From Adiantum capillus-veneris (Eukaryota; Streptophyta; Polypodiopsida; Polypodiales; Pteridaceae), in assembly GCA_014529385.2 (NCBI GenBank), contig CM043959.1, positions 3,005,358 through 3,069,357 of the forward strand: a stretch of DNA of 64,000 nt, in the 5' to 3' direction. Each line of letters begins with the position of its first letter. Position 1 is the stretch's first letter. Shown here piece by piece: positions 44,538-56,444 of the stretch. Position numbers and translations under genes: made by a program. The notes beneath the pieces are model-generated. The model was given only the letters and a program-made list of their open reading frames with translations, was not told the DNA's origin and made no database searches.

Positions 44538-45401
44538 GTGAATTCTCAAGAGCAAAGTGCTGTGAATTCTAGTTATGGTATGCAAAGTGCAATGAACTTT
44601 AATGATAAGCAAATTGTTAACAATTCTCAAGAGCAAAGTGCTCTCAATTTTAATTCTATTGAGCAACATGAAACTGTAGTAAAACAAACATTACAAGAAT
44701 TACAAGATTCTCCATCCCATCACAACTCTAGTTTACTTTCTCCTTTTGCACGGCAAAAGCTGACTCACCTACTCACGGAGTATAGTGATGTATTCTCAAG
44801 TGATTTACCGCCGGGTTTACCCCCTACACGTGATGTGCAATATGGCATAGATGTCCTGCCAGGCACTAAACCGATGAGTAAACCACCTTATCGTATGAGT
44901 GCTAAAGAAGCCAAGGAGGTTGAGAGTCAGCTGACTGACTACCTCGCTCATGGTTTCATTAGACCTAGCACTTTGCCTTGGGCATCACCAATTCTATTGG
45001 TAAAAAAGAAAGATGGTACTATGCGCATGTGTGTTTATTATTGTGGATTAAATGCCATAACCATCAAGAACAAGTATCCTCTGTCTCAAGTGGATGAGTT
45101 GTTTGATCAACTCCATGGGGCAAAGTACTATACAAAGATAGATCTTCGTTTAGGTTACCACCAGGTACGTATCCTTTTGCAAGATATCTCTAAAACTACC
45201 TTTAGAACACGGTTCGGGCATTTTGAATTTTTGGTTATGCCTTTTGGTTTAACCAATGCTCCAACTACATTTATGACACTCATGGATAGTGTCTTACATC
45301 CCTATCTTGGAAAATTTATTGTGGTTTTCCTTGATGACATTCTCATTTACAGTAAGACTGAAGATGAACACATAGAACACTTACAATTAGTGTTCGAATA
45401 G
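44538..45401 (+). CDS. Element F reverse transcriptase, N-terminal two-thirds
   Basis: 287 residues. After a linker, the RT begins [32 protein letters not shown] and carries [51 protein letters not shown] and the catalytic box [12 protein letters not shown]. Several usually fixed positions are changed (CVYYCGLN for the C-V-D-Y-R form). A TAG at 45399-45401 ends the frame; RT and RNase H text continues in other frames. Confidence 0.9.
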   Translation: MNSQEQSAVNSSYGMQSAMNFNDKQIVNNSQEQSALNFNSIEQHETVVKQTLQELQDSPSHHNSSLLSPFARQKLTHLLTEYSDVFSSDLPPGLPPTRDVQYGIDVLPGTKPMSKPPYRMSAKEAKEVESQLTDYLAHGFIRPSTLPWASPILLVKKKDGTMRMCVYYCGLNAITIKNKYPLSQVDELFDQLHGAKYYTKIDLRLGYHQVRILLQDISKTTFRTRFGHFEFLVMPFGLTNAPTTFMTLMDSVLHPYLGKFIVVFLDDILIYSKTEDEHIEHLQLVFE

Positions 45402-46059
45402 CTTATGAGCTCACGCTCTGTATGCTAAGCAAAGCAAGTGCGATTTCTTTAAAATAGAGATACATTACCTCGGTCATGTGATCTCTTATTTTGGCATCAA
45501 AACAGACACTTACAAGTTCGCTGCCATTCTTCGATGGCCACATCCCAACACAGTTGAGGAGCTTCAAATATTCTTAGGCATGGATGGATTTTATTGAAAA
45601 CACATCTGTGATTATGCCAAAATCATTGTTCCTATGATGGATCAACTTAAAGCAAAAGGTAAGTCCTTTTCTTGGGAAGAAGCCCAAAAATGCAGTTTTG
45701 GACCCACTTAAGCCGTTTGTGGTAGAGACTGATGCTAGTGGTAAAGCAATCGGTGCGGTACTTCTCCAGGAGGAAAGACCTATAGCCTTTGAAAGTAAAA
45801 AGTTAGTTAGAGCTCAACAAGTTATTATGTCTATGAGAGAGAGCTCTATGCCATAATTCACGCTTTACAAAAGTGGCGACACTATTTATATGGTACTGAC
45901 TTTGAAGTAGTTTTTGACCATGAGAGTATAAAATGGTTTACTGCTCAAACGGACTTGAAGGGCCATAAAGTTAGATGGGTAGAAATCCTTCAAGAGTATG
46001 ATTGTAAGCTATGATATCGCAAGGGGCGATATAATGAAGTAGCGGATGCACTAAGTCGG
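45402..46059 (+). pseudogene. Element F RT end and RNase H relic
   Basis: Multiple frames with stops. Recognisable pieces are FVVETDASGKAIGAVLLQEERPIAFESKKL (RNase H catalytic Asp in ETDAS), HALQKWRHYLYGTDFEVVFDHES and the ADALSRMP end. Confidence 0.8.
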
Positions 46060-47440
46060 ATGCCTCATATTAATTCACTTGCTTTCACGGAAATAAAGAG
46101 TGGATTTTTGGAGTCATTACATGGCAAGTGTGCACAAGATCAATCATATGCTAAAGTGTGGAGTGAAATTTTAAAAAGAGATCCCTCACACTCACATGTC
46201 TCTGTACAACCAAATCAACATGTCTCTGCACGCGCAGATAAAAACTCCAACACACAGAGATCCACCCCTACTCAGAAAGAGCTTAAGCGATGGAAGAATT
46301 TTTTCATTGATGATGGCTACTTACTCCACAAGGGTAGAGTATGTGTGCCAAAGGACTTGAACACTAGGCGCCAAATCTTATTTGAGTGTCATGATAGTCC
46401 AAGTGCTGGTCATCCAGGTATTCGTAAGACGTATGCCTTAGTTCGACGACAATTTTATTGGCCAAGCTTACATCACAATGTTCAAGAGTACGTACTAAAC
46501 TGCCAATAGTGCCAAGTTAATAAGGCAAAGCACCTCAAGGTAGGTGGCTTTTTACATCCTTTAGATATTCCACAAGGTAAGTGGGAGAGTTTCTCTATGG
46601 ACTTTGTAGTAGGACTACCTACTACAAATCATGGCCATGATGCTATATGGGTAATTGTAGACCGTCTAACAAAGATGGCTCGATTCATTTCCACTAAGAC
46701 TATGATTAAGACGCTGGAATTAGCACGGCTATTTGTAGAGCATATATATAGACTCTAGTGTCTTCCAGCTAGTATCATTAGTGACAGAGATCAAAAGTTC
46801 GATAATCACTTCCGGAGAGCTGTGTTTCAAAAGTTGGAAACTAAACGTAATCTAAGTAGTACGGCTAATCATCCAGAAACAAATGGTCAAACCAAAAGAG
46901 TTAATCAAGTGCTAGAAGATATGCTATGAGTGCATGTTAGCAAGAAGCAAACCAATTCGGAAGACTATTTACCTATATTGGAATTTTCTTATAATAGTTC
47001 AAAGCATGTGACTATAGGGTTTAGTCCATTTATGGTTTTATATGGAATTTCAACCTAGATCACCCATTAAGGTGGGGTTGGCTAAGGAGAAGATACAACA
47101 AGCGAAGGGTTTTCTCCAAGACCATTTTGACACGCTTTGAGTTGCTTGATAGAATGTTAAGCAAGCTCAAGATCGATATAAGAAGTACGTAGATGAGCAT
47201 CGTCATCTTGCTACTTTTGAAGAAGGAGACAAGGTTTTCCTCAAGGTTCCGGAGTATTTAGAAAGTCTAAAGACGGGAAAAGTTGTTAAACTTTCACCAC
47301 GCTATTGTGGACCGTTTACCATTCTCAAACGTATAGGTCAAGTGGCCTATAAGTTAGCTCTTCCAGAGCATTCACGAGTTCATCTTGTTTTTCATGTTAA
47401 CCATTTACAAAAATAGCTAGGACAAAATGATAATGTCATT
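46060..47440 (+). pseudogene. Element F integrase relic
   Basis: Frame 46060-46509 gives the zinc-binding region (KGRVCVPKDLNTRRQILFECHDSPSAGHPGIRKTYALVRRQFYWPSL). It then continues with isolated stops through MDFVVGLPTTNHGHDAIWVIVDRLTKMARF, IISDRDQKFDNHF and ANHPETNGQTKRVNQ. The usual catalytic Glu region reads GQTKRVNQ, so Glu is replaced by Lys. The C-terminal barrel reads SPRYCGPFTILKRIGQVAYKLALPEHSRVHLVFHVNHLQK. No chromodomain follows. Confidence 0.85.
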
Positions 47441-48376
47441 GACTCTTAGAAGCTGGACACACCCCACGACATCTAACTACTTGGAACTATTATTTTTTGT
47501 AATTATTCATTCATTGAGGAAAACCCGATTTTTCACCTTGTAAATATTGGGACTTACAGAAGTTTCCAGATTGTATCCCAGTTTTGATAGTTAGATTGAG
47601 TAGATGGTTGATTTTGGAACTTTAGGGTTTGAGAAGTTGTAAGGTATATATACCAATTTTTGACCTTAATGAAAAAACCTTTTGTCATTTCAAAACAAGT
47701 TTGAAGTCTGTGAGTGAGCGTACTGTGTACAAGAGAGAGAGTGAGAGCTTCATCTTGATGCTACGTGTGCTTCGGTGGTTGAAATCGAGTGCGGCGAAGT
47801 GCAGCGTGTTGCCCCCGACGAGAGCTATGCGCCGATACCTACATTGCGCACGTACGGTCCGGTCTTGTGAGCTCCTTCTACGAGCTTCATCGGTTGTTTG
47901 GGTGAGCATACGTTGTCCGATTTTGCATTACAACATATCCACGTGTTCACAACGGGTAGAACTATACATTAGACACTTTAGATTTCAAAAACAGAGACCT
48001 GCAGATTTCGGCCAGACATCCTACGCGTTTTTGCACCGGGTGTTTTGGGTTGGGATTTTGGTTCATAGACCTTAGGGAGAGTGACCTATTGGTATTAGTA
48101 GGGTCTCCTTCAAGTTCTATGGTGTTTCGAGATCGTTTGATGGGTGTTCGGCTCCAAAAAGCGTTGTAGGAAGTTTCCTCTTATGCACTCTTGAAGGCTG
48201 TGACTTAGACAATTGGTAGAGACCTCTGTAGGAATTAGTTAGGAGTCGGTCGAGTGTAAGTTGACACCTTATACTTGCTTCCACGCGCCTGCGGGTCGAG
48301 CTTCGTCCTTAGCTGACATTATATGTTAGGTGAGTTCTTGCTGTGCTGACATCTGTCGCGGCATATCCGTCCAACA
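47441..48376 (+). repeat. Probable element D 5' LTR (start undefined)
   Basis: Ends CATATCCGTCCAACA at 48376, directly before the primer site. Contains a TATA box (GTATATATACC, about 47643-47653) followed by transcribed-leader-like sequence. A half-palindrome AGACATCCTACGCGT lies at 48014-48028. A small frame (47629-48075) overlaps but shows no family. The 3' LTR lies outside the window, so the start cannot be set; it should fall between the end of element F and the TATA box. Confidence 0.55.
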
Positions 48377-48396
48377 TTGGCGCCGCTGTCGGGGAC
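48377..48396 (+). other. Element D primer-binding site (tRNA-Asp type)
   Basis: TTGGCGCCGCTGTCGGGGAC follows the LTR end immediately and differs by one base from the element C site. Confidence 0.8.
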
Positions 48397-50207
48397 GAAA
48401 ACCTTAGGTAGGTGACCGAGACTAATCCTTGAGGATTGGGATTTTTGGCTTGCCAAGAGTCTCGCTTTACATTTAGATAGGATAAGAGGGTGGAGGACTC
48501 TCTAGGTCTTAGAGGGAGTTTAGGAAGCGTGTGTCTGGCCTAGATCCTTCGACTTAGGTAGAGGAGGTAGACTTGGGTACTTTTAGGTAGTAGTCGAGTT
48601 CTAGAGTAGGAGTTGGAGTGGTAGAAGTGGTGAGAGGAGAGCTTGAGAGTCTGGAGAGGCCAAAAAGCAACCAAAAACACCATTATCACCATTTCTTCAT
48701 GATACGTAGGAGTAGAGTAAGTAGGACATCATGATTCAGGATCTAGAGCATTTCATGCATGTACACTTGCTTGGAAGAATCATTGCAAGTTTGTGAAAGA
48801 AGCAAAAAGACGCAAAAGCGTGGTTGAGAGCCTAATTGAAGTCCAAAAGTTACTGTGAGTGTTTTTGATAGATCTACAGAGCTTCAGGAGCACTCCTGTC
48901 AGAAAAAACTTTAATTTTAAGCCAGGAGACATCCTATGTGTAGGATGTCTACAGGCCAATCTGGGAAGAATTTTGAAATTTTGAGTTGACCGGTGTGATT
49001 AGGAGGTAGGGTTTACCCTAATTTTGACTGCAAGTGGAAATTTTGCCATATCTTGACAGGATAAGGCCAGATAGTTTGAAATTGCTAGACATCCTACCCA
49101 AATAGTGCCAAAGCATTTTTGAGACCAAAACCATAAGATGACTGCATGAGCATGTTTTGCATGATATATTGAGAGACTGAAAGAGGTTTCACCTCATTTG
49201 GGTAAGAAAATTGAGTTCAAAGCAGACTTTAGCTTTTGACTGAAAAAGCAAAAATAGCTGAGATTTAGGACTTTTGACATCCAAACCAAAATCTAAGCAT
49301 ACCACTGGGTTACTGACATCCAAGGGAAGCTGTGGAGCAAATCTGGGGTCAAACAGGCCAAAAAGACATCCTACACGTAGGATGTCTTCTGAGTGATTTG
49401 GGACTCCAAACTGAATTTTGAGTATACCAAATTGATCAACCACTCAAGGGGAGCTTGGGCTTTGAGTTTTAAGCCATTCTAATGAGAAAGACATCCTACG
49501 CGTAGGATGTCTTATGCATGAAAATGAAGCCAGACTTTGACTTTGAGCAAAGTAAGGTATTATATAGCCTAAGGCAAGCCTCCTAGTCAATTTTGGTCCA
49601 ATTTGGAGTTGATTAGACTGATCAAAACCATCAAGAGGCCATCAGAACAGATTTCTGACTCATTGACAAGCTAATAGGTGTCCAAATCAAAAAGTAAAAG
49701 CAGCTGTAAGCTCAGCACAACAAGGGGAAACAACAATGCAAAAATCCAGGCAAAACACAGCAGGAGACATCCTACACGTAGGATGTCTATTGGGACATAC
49801 TGCAAAGAAAATTTGACCGGGCCTAGACAGTGAGGTTCCATTGGGCTTAAGGGTTCCAGAACTTCTTTCAGAAGTGCAATTGGACCTTGTTTTCCCATTT
49901 GAAAAAGCAAAGAATGAATTTAGACTTTTTCGTGTAAATTGACCGACGTCAGAGGGATGTACTGTTTCAGATTAGCAAACCTAATCCAGAACATCAACAG
50001 TGTATAAAATACGGTAGTGGTTGAGATTAACTCTCCAGTTATACCAATCATTACTAAGATAACCTCTAGCAGATAAATGCTTTGATTCAATTGCTGAAAT
50101 TAAAACTCTTGTGTACAGGTATATTCAGCAACAAAGCAAGAAGTTGTGCAGAAACGGACCCATTGCCAGGTGAGCGGTTGGATTTGTGATAAATTGCACT
50201 GAAAAGT
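48397..50207 (+). promoter_or_regulatory. Element D leader with palindromes
   Basis: 1.8 kb without a gene between the primer site and gag, carrying four near or perfect 24-bp palindromes and one half-site. The last palindrome ends 0.42 kb before the gag start. Confidence 0.6.
48927..49788. repeat. Palindrome cluster, element D leader
   Basis: The motif is AGACATCCTACG followed by its own reverse complement (24 bp). The copy at 49489-49512 is perfect. Those at 49364-49387 and 49765-49788 have central CGCG as CACG, and the copy at 48927-48950 has TGTG. A half-site (AGACATCCTACCCAAA) starts at 49087. All variation in the four full copies is in the central CGCG. Confidence 0.95.
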
Positions 50208-52882
50208 TTGATGAATTTAAGATCAGGAAGATACATTGTTAGAGACCAGAAGGTGGCAAGTGACCAAGGTAGCTTAGTGTCCACCGAAGAGAGTGTAACT
50301 CAGGCAAGGTTAGATCCAATAGCACCAATTATTGAGGAAGGTAGTGATACTGACACTTCGTCAGATAAATCTTTCTTCATGATGGGTAGTCAACAGCCAA
50401 GAGGTTTCACCTATGACGGACCTATGCAAGGAGGAAGCACCTCCCAAAATCCTTTGAATGATTCCAGGCTCATTGTGATCTTCTTAGAAGGAACCAACTC
50501 GAGGGGAGCCCTAGTCTATTCTGACTATCGAGGCCGCAAGTGCATTTGTATCGAAGAGAGGCCAGCTCAAAGATTGGAGATAATCCGAGTGTATGATGAT
50601 GGAGATAGATTCCGAGACGAAGAGGGGAACCACTATCTAATAGTTAGTAACCCTGAAGATTACAATAGATATGGAGATAACGTGGCGAAATGAAAAATGG
50701 TTTCAGAAACTCAAGAGCCGCCACCAAACATTGATCGGCCCGGAGCTATTTTTATGTACGAGAAGAAAACAACCAAGGTTCCAACTTATAACGAGAACGT
50801 GGGAATCTACAAGCATGAGAGTGAGGGCATAGTCTCTTACTTCCGAAGCAAAGAACCATATGTAAACGAATTAAGCAAAGACAAGGTTCTTTACTTATTC
50901 TCTTATGAAACTGCTACGGGGAAGGGCATAGTTTTTGTTGATAGATACGGGCAAGAATACCAACGTATTCTCCCAGAGGAAGTAGAAAGAGCAACAGGAC
51001 TAGGAGCATCAACATATGGCCCTGAGGAAGTGCCGGGAGCCACCCACACCCCAAGCAAATCAACAAATCCATTTTCAGATGAGTATGACACTACCTCACA
51101 TTCCACTCGACCGCAGGCATTCAACAACCAAGACCAACCAGCAAACCAACCATCATTGCATGCATGGCTTCGACAGAGTGCAACAAGGGAACCAGATCGA
51201 AACAGAGATGGTTATCAAGCCGCAAGAGGGCTTAGGGATTTGCAAGAACCACCACACTATTCAAGGTATCAAGCAGAGAGTAAGCCAAAGACATAGGGGT
51301 CGACAGAACTTGGAAGACCACCCATCGAACGAGTTCGAAGACAAGAACCACCTCCGGCGAGAACCGCTAGAAATTATGGCTTAGGAGCACCATTAGGAGA
51401 GGAACCAACCTATTACAGAAGACCTGAGGAGGTGTATCGACTAGGACGGGGTGATCCAATGATGAGGTTTGTAGACCATCGCAGAATTAGACCTTCTCAG
51501 GTGCAAAAATGGGTAAACAAGAAATACACAGGAAACAGAGAGCCAAGAGATCATGTAGCAGCCTTTGTGCGTGTAATTAGAGCCAAAGAGGTGTTAGATT
51601 TTTCTACCCAATTTGCAGAGTTTGGACTAACCCTAGAAGATGATGCTGCCACTTGGTTTGACTCTATGGAGCGTAGAGACTTTGAGTCGATGGAGGAAGT
51701 GTTTGACGATTTTATTGAGGAATTCTCTCAAAAGGGAATAGCTCATAATACTGTACGAAAGGCAGCCCTAAGATTAAAAAGATATGTTAAGTTCTGTCCT
51801 GTTGAAGAACTGCCAACTTAGTCCAGACTTATGCTGATATTCATCCAAGGACTAAGGAATGCAGATCTCCAGAAAGACTTACATATGAAGAGGAGCACGA
51901 CGTTGAATGAGTTGACCAAGGAGGCTCTATACCTTGTGGACAATTGTGCGGTCTACAAAGAAGGGGAGTTCAAGGACCTTGACGACGATTCCACGTCACA
52001 ACAAAGTGGAAGCAAGTCTTCCAAGACAGCACCGAAGGGAGAAATAGCGGTAAACCAGGAGCAGCTCGTAGATGAAGTGCTAAAAAAGATCAACTTGTAC
52101 GCCAAACCCCAGGCTAAACAACCCAAGTGGTGTGCGATTGAACAAAATGGACAAACCATGGGACCGAGGAATGTTACTATAACAAAGGATATGTGAGAGA
52201 GAGACCATATGCTCCTCAAGCCCCAGTAGCTTCCCCTCAAGTTTCACCAATGCCTAGATATCAAGCAGGCAACTTACCAGGACCTGTAGGTGTAGAAAGA
52301 CCACAACCGGTGTTGGGGCAACAACCACCCCTACCAGGATTACGACCAGTTGGTATAAGATACACACCAACGATAACTGAATCAGAAGAAAAGGCTTTGG
52401 TGCCCATGCATGCATATTATGAAGATCCCAATGGATATGTGGCAAACCCTATCTATTATCCACCGGAAGAACCCTCGACACCAGAACCATGGAGCATGAT
52501 AGGGAATCAAGGACCACCAACTGCTGCACAGGCCGCAGGAGAAGGAAGATATAGCCTAGATGAACGAACACTGATGTTCATAGCCAATGGAGGCATGGGC
52601 GGGCAAAGACATGCTTACCAACAAAGAGGGGCACAAGGAGCACCTCAACAACCCAAAGGACCCTGCTACAAGTGTGGTGGAGACCATTGGTTGAGGGACT
52701 GTCCTCATGATGAAATCATTAGAGTCAATGCATATTGCCCTGATTGTGGAATTACTCATTTGATTCCCGATTGCCCTAAAAACCCGAGCAAAGGAGCAAA
52801 AGCCACCTTAAACATGTTAGACACAGTACCTTCCAGTGGAAGATCAAAAAATGAAACAATCATATACCTATTCAGGCGGTAA
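50208..52882 (+). pseudogene. Element D gag with two zinc knuckles
   Basis: One frame runs from MMNLRSGRYIVRDQK at 50208 to about 52150 with only three isolated stops: TGA at 50691, TAG at 51294 and TAG at 51819. A single frameshift near 52150 then leads to the frame ending at 52882. Parts in order: N-terminal domain with RVYDDGDRFRDEEG; Pro/Gln-rich linker; capsid (VNKKYTGNREPRDHVAAFVRVIRAKEV, FGLTLEDDAATWFDSM, DDFIEEFSQKG); a WCAIEQNG...H...EEC finger remnant at the frameshift; and two CCHC knuckles, CYKCGGDHWLRDC and CPDCGITHLIPDC. Element C shares the N-terminal domain and capsid. Role: particle assembly and RNA binding. Confidence 0.8.
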
Positions 52883-52905
52883 CATGAGCCCAAGCCCAAA
52901 GAAGG

Positions 52906-53409
52906 ATGAACAAACACATAGTAGAAGAACCAAAAACTGATGCTCAAAGTTCAGAAATGAAGACTCAAAGAAGCACCTGGAAAGCTAGAAAGGCGCGTAG
53001 GAAAGCCAGAAAAGAACGAGAGCAAACAGCCCTATCCGATGAGTTGAAACATACGAAGAACAGATTGGAGCGGTTAGAGGATGTAGTTAGCTTAAGCTCA
53101 CACACCACAGCAGTCATAGCACCCAAAGAAATAGCAGAGCCCAAAAGTGCAGGATCAGGAGGATCTGTACTGGTAGACAAGGTAAACGAGCAATTGGATG
53201 CGCTTCTAAAGGCTTATGAAGCTCGACTGAAAAAGAACCAAACCCAGGAGCAAAGGTGGATGACTTATCCATATGCAGAAATAGAAAAACAGAGGTTGGA
53301 TATGTGTAAAAAGATGATCGAGACGACTCAATCATTGATGGAACAACCGTTGGGTGAACCGGCAAATTGTCATGAAGCACCAGCTCCAACCCTATCCAAC
53401 CAACATTAG
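52906..53409 (+). pseudogene. Element D gag-pol linker with coiled coil
   Basis: 168 residues in a different frame from gag. Strongly basic start (KARKARRKARKERE), then a heptad-like helix (LKHTKNRLERLEDVV) and a second helix (VNEQLDALLKAYEARLKKN). I do not recognise it as a known domain. By position it joins gag to the protease frame starting at 53418, which begins nine bases after this frame stops. Confidence 0.5.
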
Positions 53410-53417
53410 AGAAACAT

Positions 53418-56400
53418 GTGGAAACAAAGGAAAGACTCACTAATGCCTATGAGTCCAGAGGAGAGCCTATCATAGTGCCAAACACCACCGATGGGGCAAG
53501 TGACGGGTTCCAGCCTAAAATAGTGCCAGAAATGGGTAAGGATGGTAACGGTCTATGCAAAAAAATCCGTGAGGCCAATGAAGCTAATAGGATGAGTAAC
53601 CACATGGATAGCACGAGAAAAGAAAAGAATGTGATCTTACCTCCTATTGAAGAATTTGAGGCAAGGTCGCAGATGAACTTTGAGATACATTCACAAGGGG
53701 GAGACCAAGGATCTGTTAGTTTGGGGCACAGCCAACAAAACTCTTTGAGAACTTTACCCTCTTACCTGGGGGAGTACGAAGCTAAGTCGGAAGTGAGAGC
53801 AATCCCATCTCAAAGACTTTCCTCTAACAATGTGATGGATTCGCAGGGATTGATCGAGTTGTTATCCACCCCCGTGACATGCACAATCACGTTAGCAGAA
53901 CTCCTAAGGTTAAGGCCAAACATGTGGACCACAGTGGGAAAATGCCTAGAAAAATTTGGAGTGAAAGACTCCACCTTGAAGCTACAAGAAGGAATCAGGG
54001 AGTTACATAGGCCTAACCTAAACACTAGGCCGGTACCATTGAATAAGGTTGGAGAATATTGCGAGGGAGAAGACGGAAACACCACGCTACCGGTAGAATT
54101 CCAAGGAGTTGTTTCCAAAGCTATTCTTGACAGTGGAGCGGGAGTTGCTATCGCCACCAAGGAAATCTGGAAAAAATGGGGAAAACCAGCTTTGAGAGCT
54201 ACCAGAATGAAATTGCAATTGGCAGATGGGTTCATGGAGAAGCCGTTAGGACTCTTAGAAAAAGTGATTGTCACTTCGTGCGGAATCGAGTATGAGCATA
54301 CATTTGCAATATTCGATTTCGACAAAAAGAACAATTATGAGATTATCCTGGGACGACCATTCATGCGACAACTAAAGATGGTCCAAGATTGGGGTTATGA
54401 CCACATATACCTCAGACACGGCGAGACAACAACTAAAATACACCTGAAAGACCATAGTTACAAAGATGTGAACCAAACCCCTGTGGAAGAGTTTGATTCG
54501 GCTACATTAGCAGGATCAGAACTACCAGCATGGTTAGGGCAACCAAAAGAGCTATGGATGTGCGGAGCTTCACATTGTGGAAGCTTAAAGAGAGAGGAAT
54601 GCGTCTTAGAAAGAGCAAATGAGGACAAGGAGTATATTCCGGAACCTTTCCCTGAAGATGCCTTGGAACCTCTAAAATGGGAACACATACTAGCAACATT
54701 GGATGTCTGCACCATTACCGACAGTCCAACAATAAAATTTTGCGATAATGATGGCTACGATGTGTTATCCTATTACATGGTCAGCGTTGTATCAGAAAAG
54801 AAGACGGTAGAACCACCAGAACAAGAAGAGTTTTACGACTCCTCGGAACAATGGGAAGTAAATGATGATGCTGATAATGAGTGTTCAGACACCTCAAGTG
54901 AGCGTGGAAATGAAACCGAGAATATCAAGTTTTATGATTTTGCAAATCAACACCCTAGACGCCAAGAACGCTATAGGAGGAAGCGAGCAGGAAACAAAGC
55001 AAGAGACAACCTGAAGCCCAGAATAAAAGGAAAAACTCACTATTTGATGCTGGTAAAAGCAGAAGATTGTGTAAAGGATCAAATATCAGGAAGATTCTCA
55101 AAAGATCGAAAAGACAGAACGCGAGAGAAAATCAAACAGGTAAAAAAAGCTAAAACAGAAACAAAATCACAAAAATCTCAAAACTCAAAAAAAGAAACAA
55201 CAAAAGACCAAGAGTGGACCAAACTGGAGCGTAAACAAAAATACCAAGAACTAAAACGGTCTCTGAGAGAAATATGGACTACTGAAGAAGATAATGATGG
55301 TAAAGGAGAGTCAGAAAAGGGCAACATGAACGTACCATCACACTATCGGAAATTTACTATCCAAGACAGAAAAATCATCATGACACCACCAGTCAGGGAG
55401 AGAACCAACCAAGAATCTTACGATGGACCGGAAAATGCAAAAAAGATAGACCTCGCAGAACCAGGTGAAAAGCCTCAGCCGGTCTATATAGCTAACGATT
55501 TAGAGCCTGAGGAGGAAGAACAACTAACACAACTTCTCAAGAAGTATAAAGATGTGTTCGCTTGGTCCTATAAAGACCTCAAAGGAGTTGATCCATTGAT
55601 ATGCCAACATACAATTCCTTTGAAATCGGATGCAAAACCTAGCAAACAACATCCTTATACATATAATGACACATTTGCTAAACGAATCAAAGAAGAGATT
55701 GATAAACTGATGGAAGCGGAATTCATCTATGAGATTGAACATACAGATTGGGTGTCACCCATTGTGGTAGTTCCCAAAAAGAATGGAAAACTGCGAGTAT
55801 GTGTCAACCTCAAGAAGGTGAATGCGGCAACCATAAGGGATAATTATCCCTTGCCAATTACAGAACATGTACTTGAGCGAGTAGCCGGGAAGCGGGCTTA
55901 TTCCTTTCTGGATGGGTTTTTAGGATACAACCAACTGGCAATAGCAAGGGAAGATCAACACAAAACAGCATTTTCCACAGAATGGGGGATTTATGCGTAT
56001 CGAGTTATGCCATTTGGCTTAACTAATGCACCAACCACTTTCCAAAGATTGATGACTCACACATTCAAGGAATATCTAAGAATATTCTTAGAAATTTACA
56101 TGGACGACCTGTGTGTACACTCTCTTCTACAAGAGGAACATATTGACCATTTGCAAAAGGTCTTTAAAAAGTGTAGGACATATCGAGTCTGTCTTAACCC
56201 GGAAAAGTGTGTATTCATGGTAAAGCAAGGCCGCATCTTGGGACACATTGTCTCCAGAAATGGCATAACCATAGACCTAGACAAAGTCAAAGTCATTGTA
56301 GACCTACCCAGGCCTACTAATGCGAAACAAGTGCAATCCTTCATGGGACACTGTGGATATTATCGAAGATTTATATACATGTATGCGGTTATCGCACAAC

Positions 56401-56444
56401 CTCTATATGGTTTACTAGTCAATTTTGAGTGGACCGAGGTGTGA
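53418..56444 (+). CDS. Element D Pol: protease 1 and reverse transcriptase
   Basis: An uninterrupted 1008-residue frame. Residues 1-225 are linker. Retropepsin 1 spans about 226-330, with AILDSGAGVAIATKEIW (catalytic DSGA at 238-241) and YEIILGRPFMRQL. A long Lys/Glu-rich connector follows (about 430-680). RT spans about 690-1005: [93 protein letters not shown] at 894-897, and the thumb LNPEKCVFMVKQGRILGHIVS. The usual catalytic SFLD-x-x-S-GYNQ Asp is present as FLDGFLGYNQ. The frame ends in the connection to RNase H through a frameshift near 56440. Role: polyprotein processing and cDNA synthesis. Confidence 0.92.
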   Translation: METKERLTNAYESRGEPIIVPNTTDGASDGFQPKIVPEMGKDGNGLCKKIREANEANRMSNHMDSTRKEKNVILPPIEEFEARSQMNFEIHSQGGDQGSVSLGHSQQNSLRTLPSYLGEYEAKSEVRAIPSQRLSSNNVMDSQGLIELLSTPVTCTITLAELLRLRPNMWTTVGKCLEKFGVKDSTLKLQEGIRELHRPNLNTRPVPLNKVGEYCEGEDGNTTLPVEFQGVVSKAILDSGAGVAIATKEIWKKWGKPALRATRMKLQLADGFMEKPLGLLEKVIVTSCGIEYEHTFAIFDFDKKNNYEIILGRPFMRQLKMVQDWGYDHIYLRHGETTTKIHLKDHSYKDVNQTPVEEFDSATLAGSELPAWLGQPKELWMCGASHCGSLKREECVLERANEDKEYIPEPFPEDALEPLKWEHILATLDVCTITDSPTIKFCDNDGYDVLSYYMVSVVSEKKTVEPPEQEEFYDSSEQWEVNDDADNECSDTSSERGNETENIKFYDFANQHPRRQERYRRKRAGNKARDNLKPRIKGKTHYLMLVKAEDCVKDQISGRFSKDRKDRTREKIKQVKKAKTETKSQKSQNSKKETTKDQEWTKLERKQKYQELKRSLREIWTTEEDNDGKGESEKGNMNVPSHYRKFTIQDRKIIMTPPVRERTNQESYDGPENAKKIDLAEPGEKPQPVYIANDLEPEEEEQLTQLLKKYKDVFAWSYKDLKGVDPLICQHTIPLKSDAKPSKQHPYTYNDTFAKRIKEEIDKLMEAEFIYEIEHTDWVSPIVVVPKKNGKLRVCVNLKKVNAATIRDNYPLPITEHVLERVAGKRAYSFLDGFLGYNQLAIAREDQHKTAFSTEWGIYAYRVMPFGLTNAPTTFQRLMTHTFKEYLRIFLEIYMDDLCVHSLLQEEHIDHLQKVFKKCRTYRVCLNPEKCVFMVKQGRILGHIVSRNGITIDLDKVKVIVDLPRPTNAKQVQSFMGHCGYYRRFIYMYAVIAQPLYGLLVNFEWTEV

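Larger units (their letters stand above)
42846..47440 (+). mobile_element. Gypsy element F, decayed gag-pol without recognised LTRs
   Basis: Order on the plus strand: gag (42846-44102), protease (44124-44525), RT (44538-45401), RT/RNase H relic (45402-46059), integrase (46060-47420). This is Ty3/gypsy order. Frames are broken from RT onward. No PBS, LTR or target duplication was identified, and sequence of element D (its LTR) begins soon after the integrase end. Confidence 0.8.

Noticed and set aside
47629-48075. 149-residue frame as a gene upstream of element D
   Set aside because: It overlaps the TATA box and transcribed part of the probable LTR and has no family resemblance; best read as LTR sequence open by chance.
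50691-51821. Programmed stop-codon readthrough within element D gag
   Set aside because: Three different stops are scattered in gag and similar isolated stops occur throughout the lineage, all explainable by C-to-T change. The element C frame reads through the first position without a stop.
53810-54334. Antisense frame inside element D pol
   Set aside because: It overlaps the protease 1 coding region, which has clear motifs on the plus strand.
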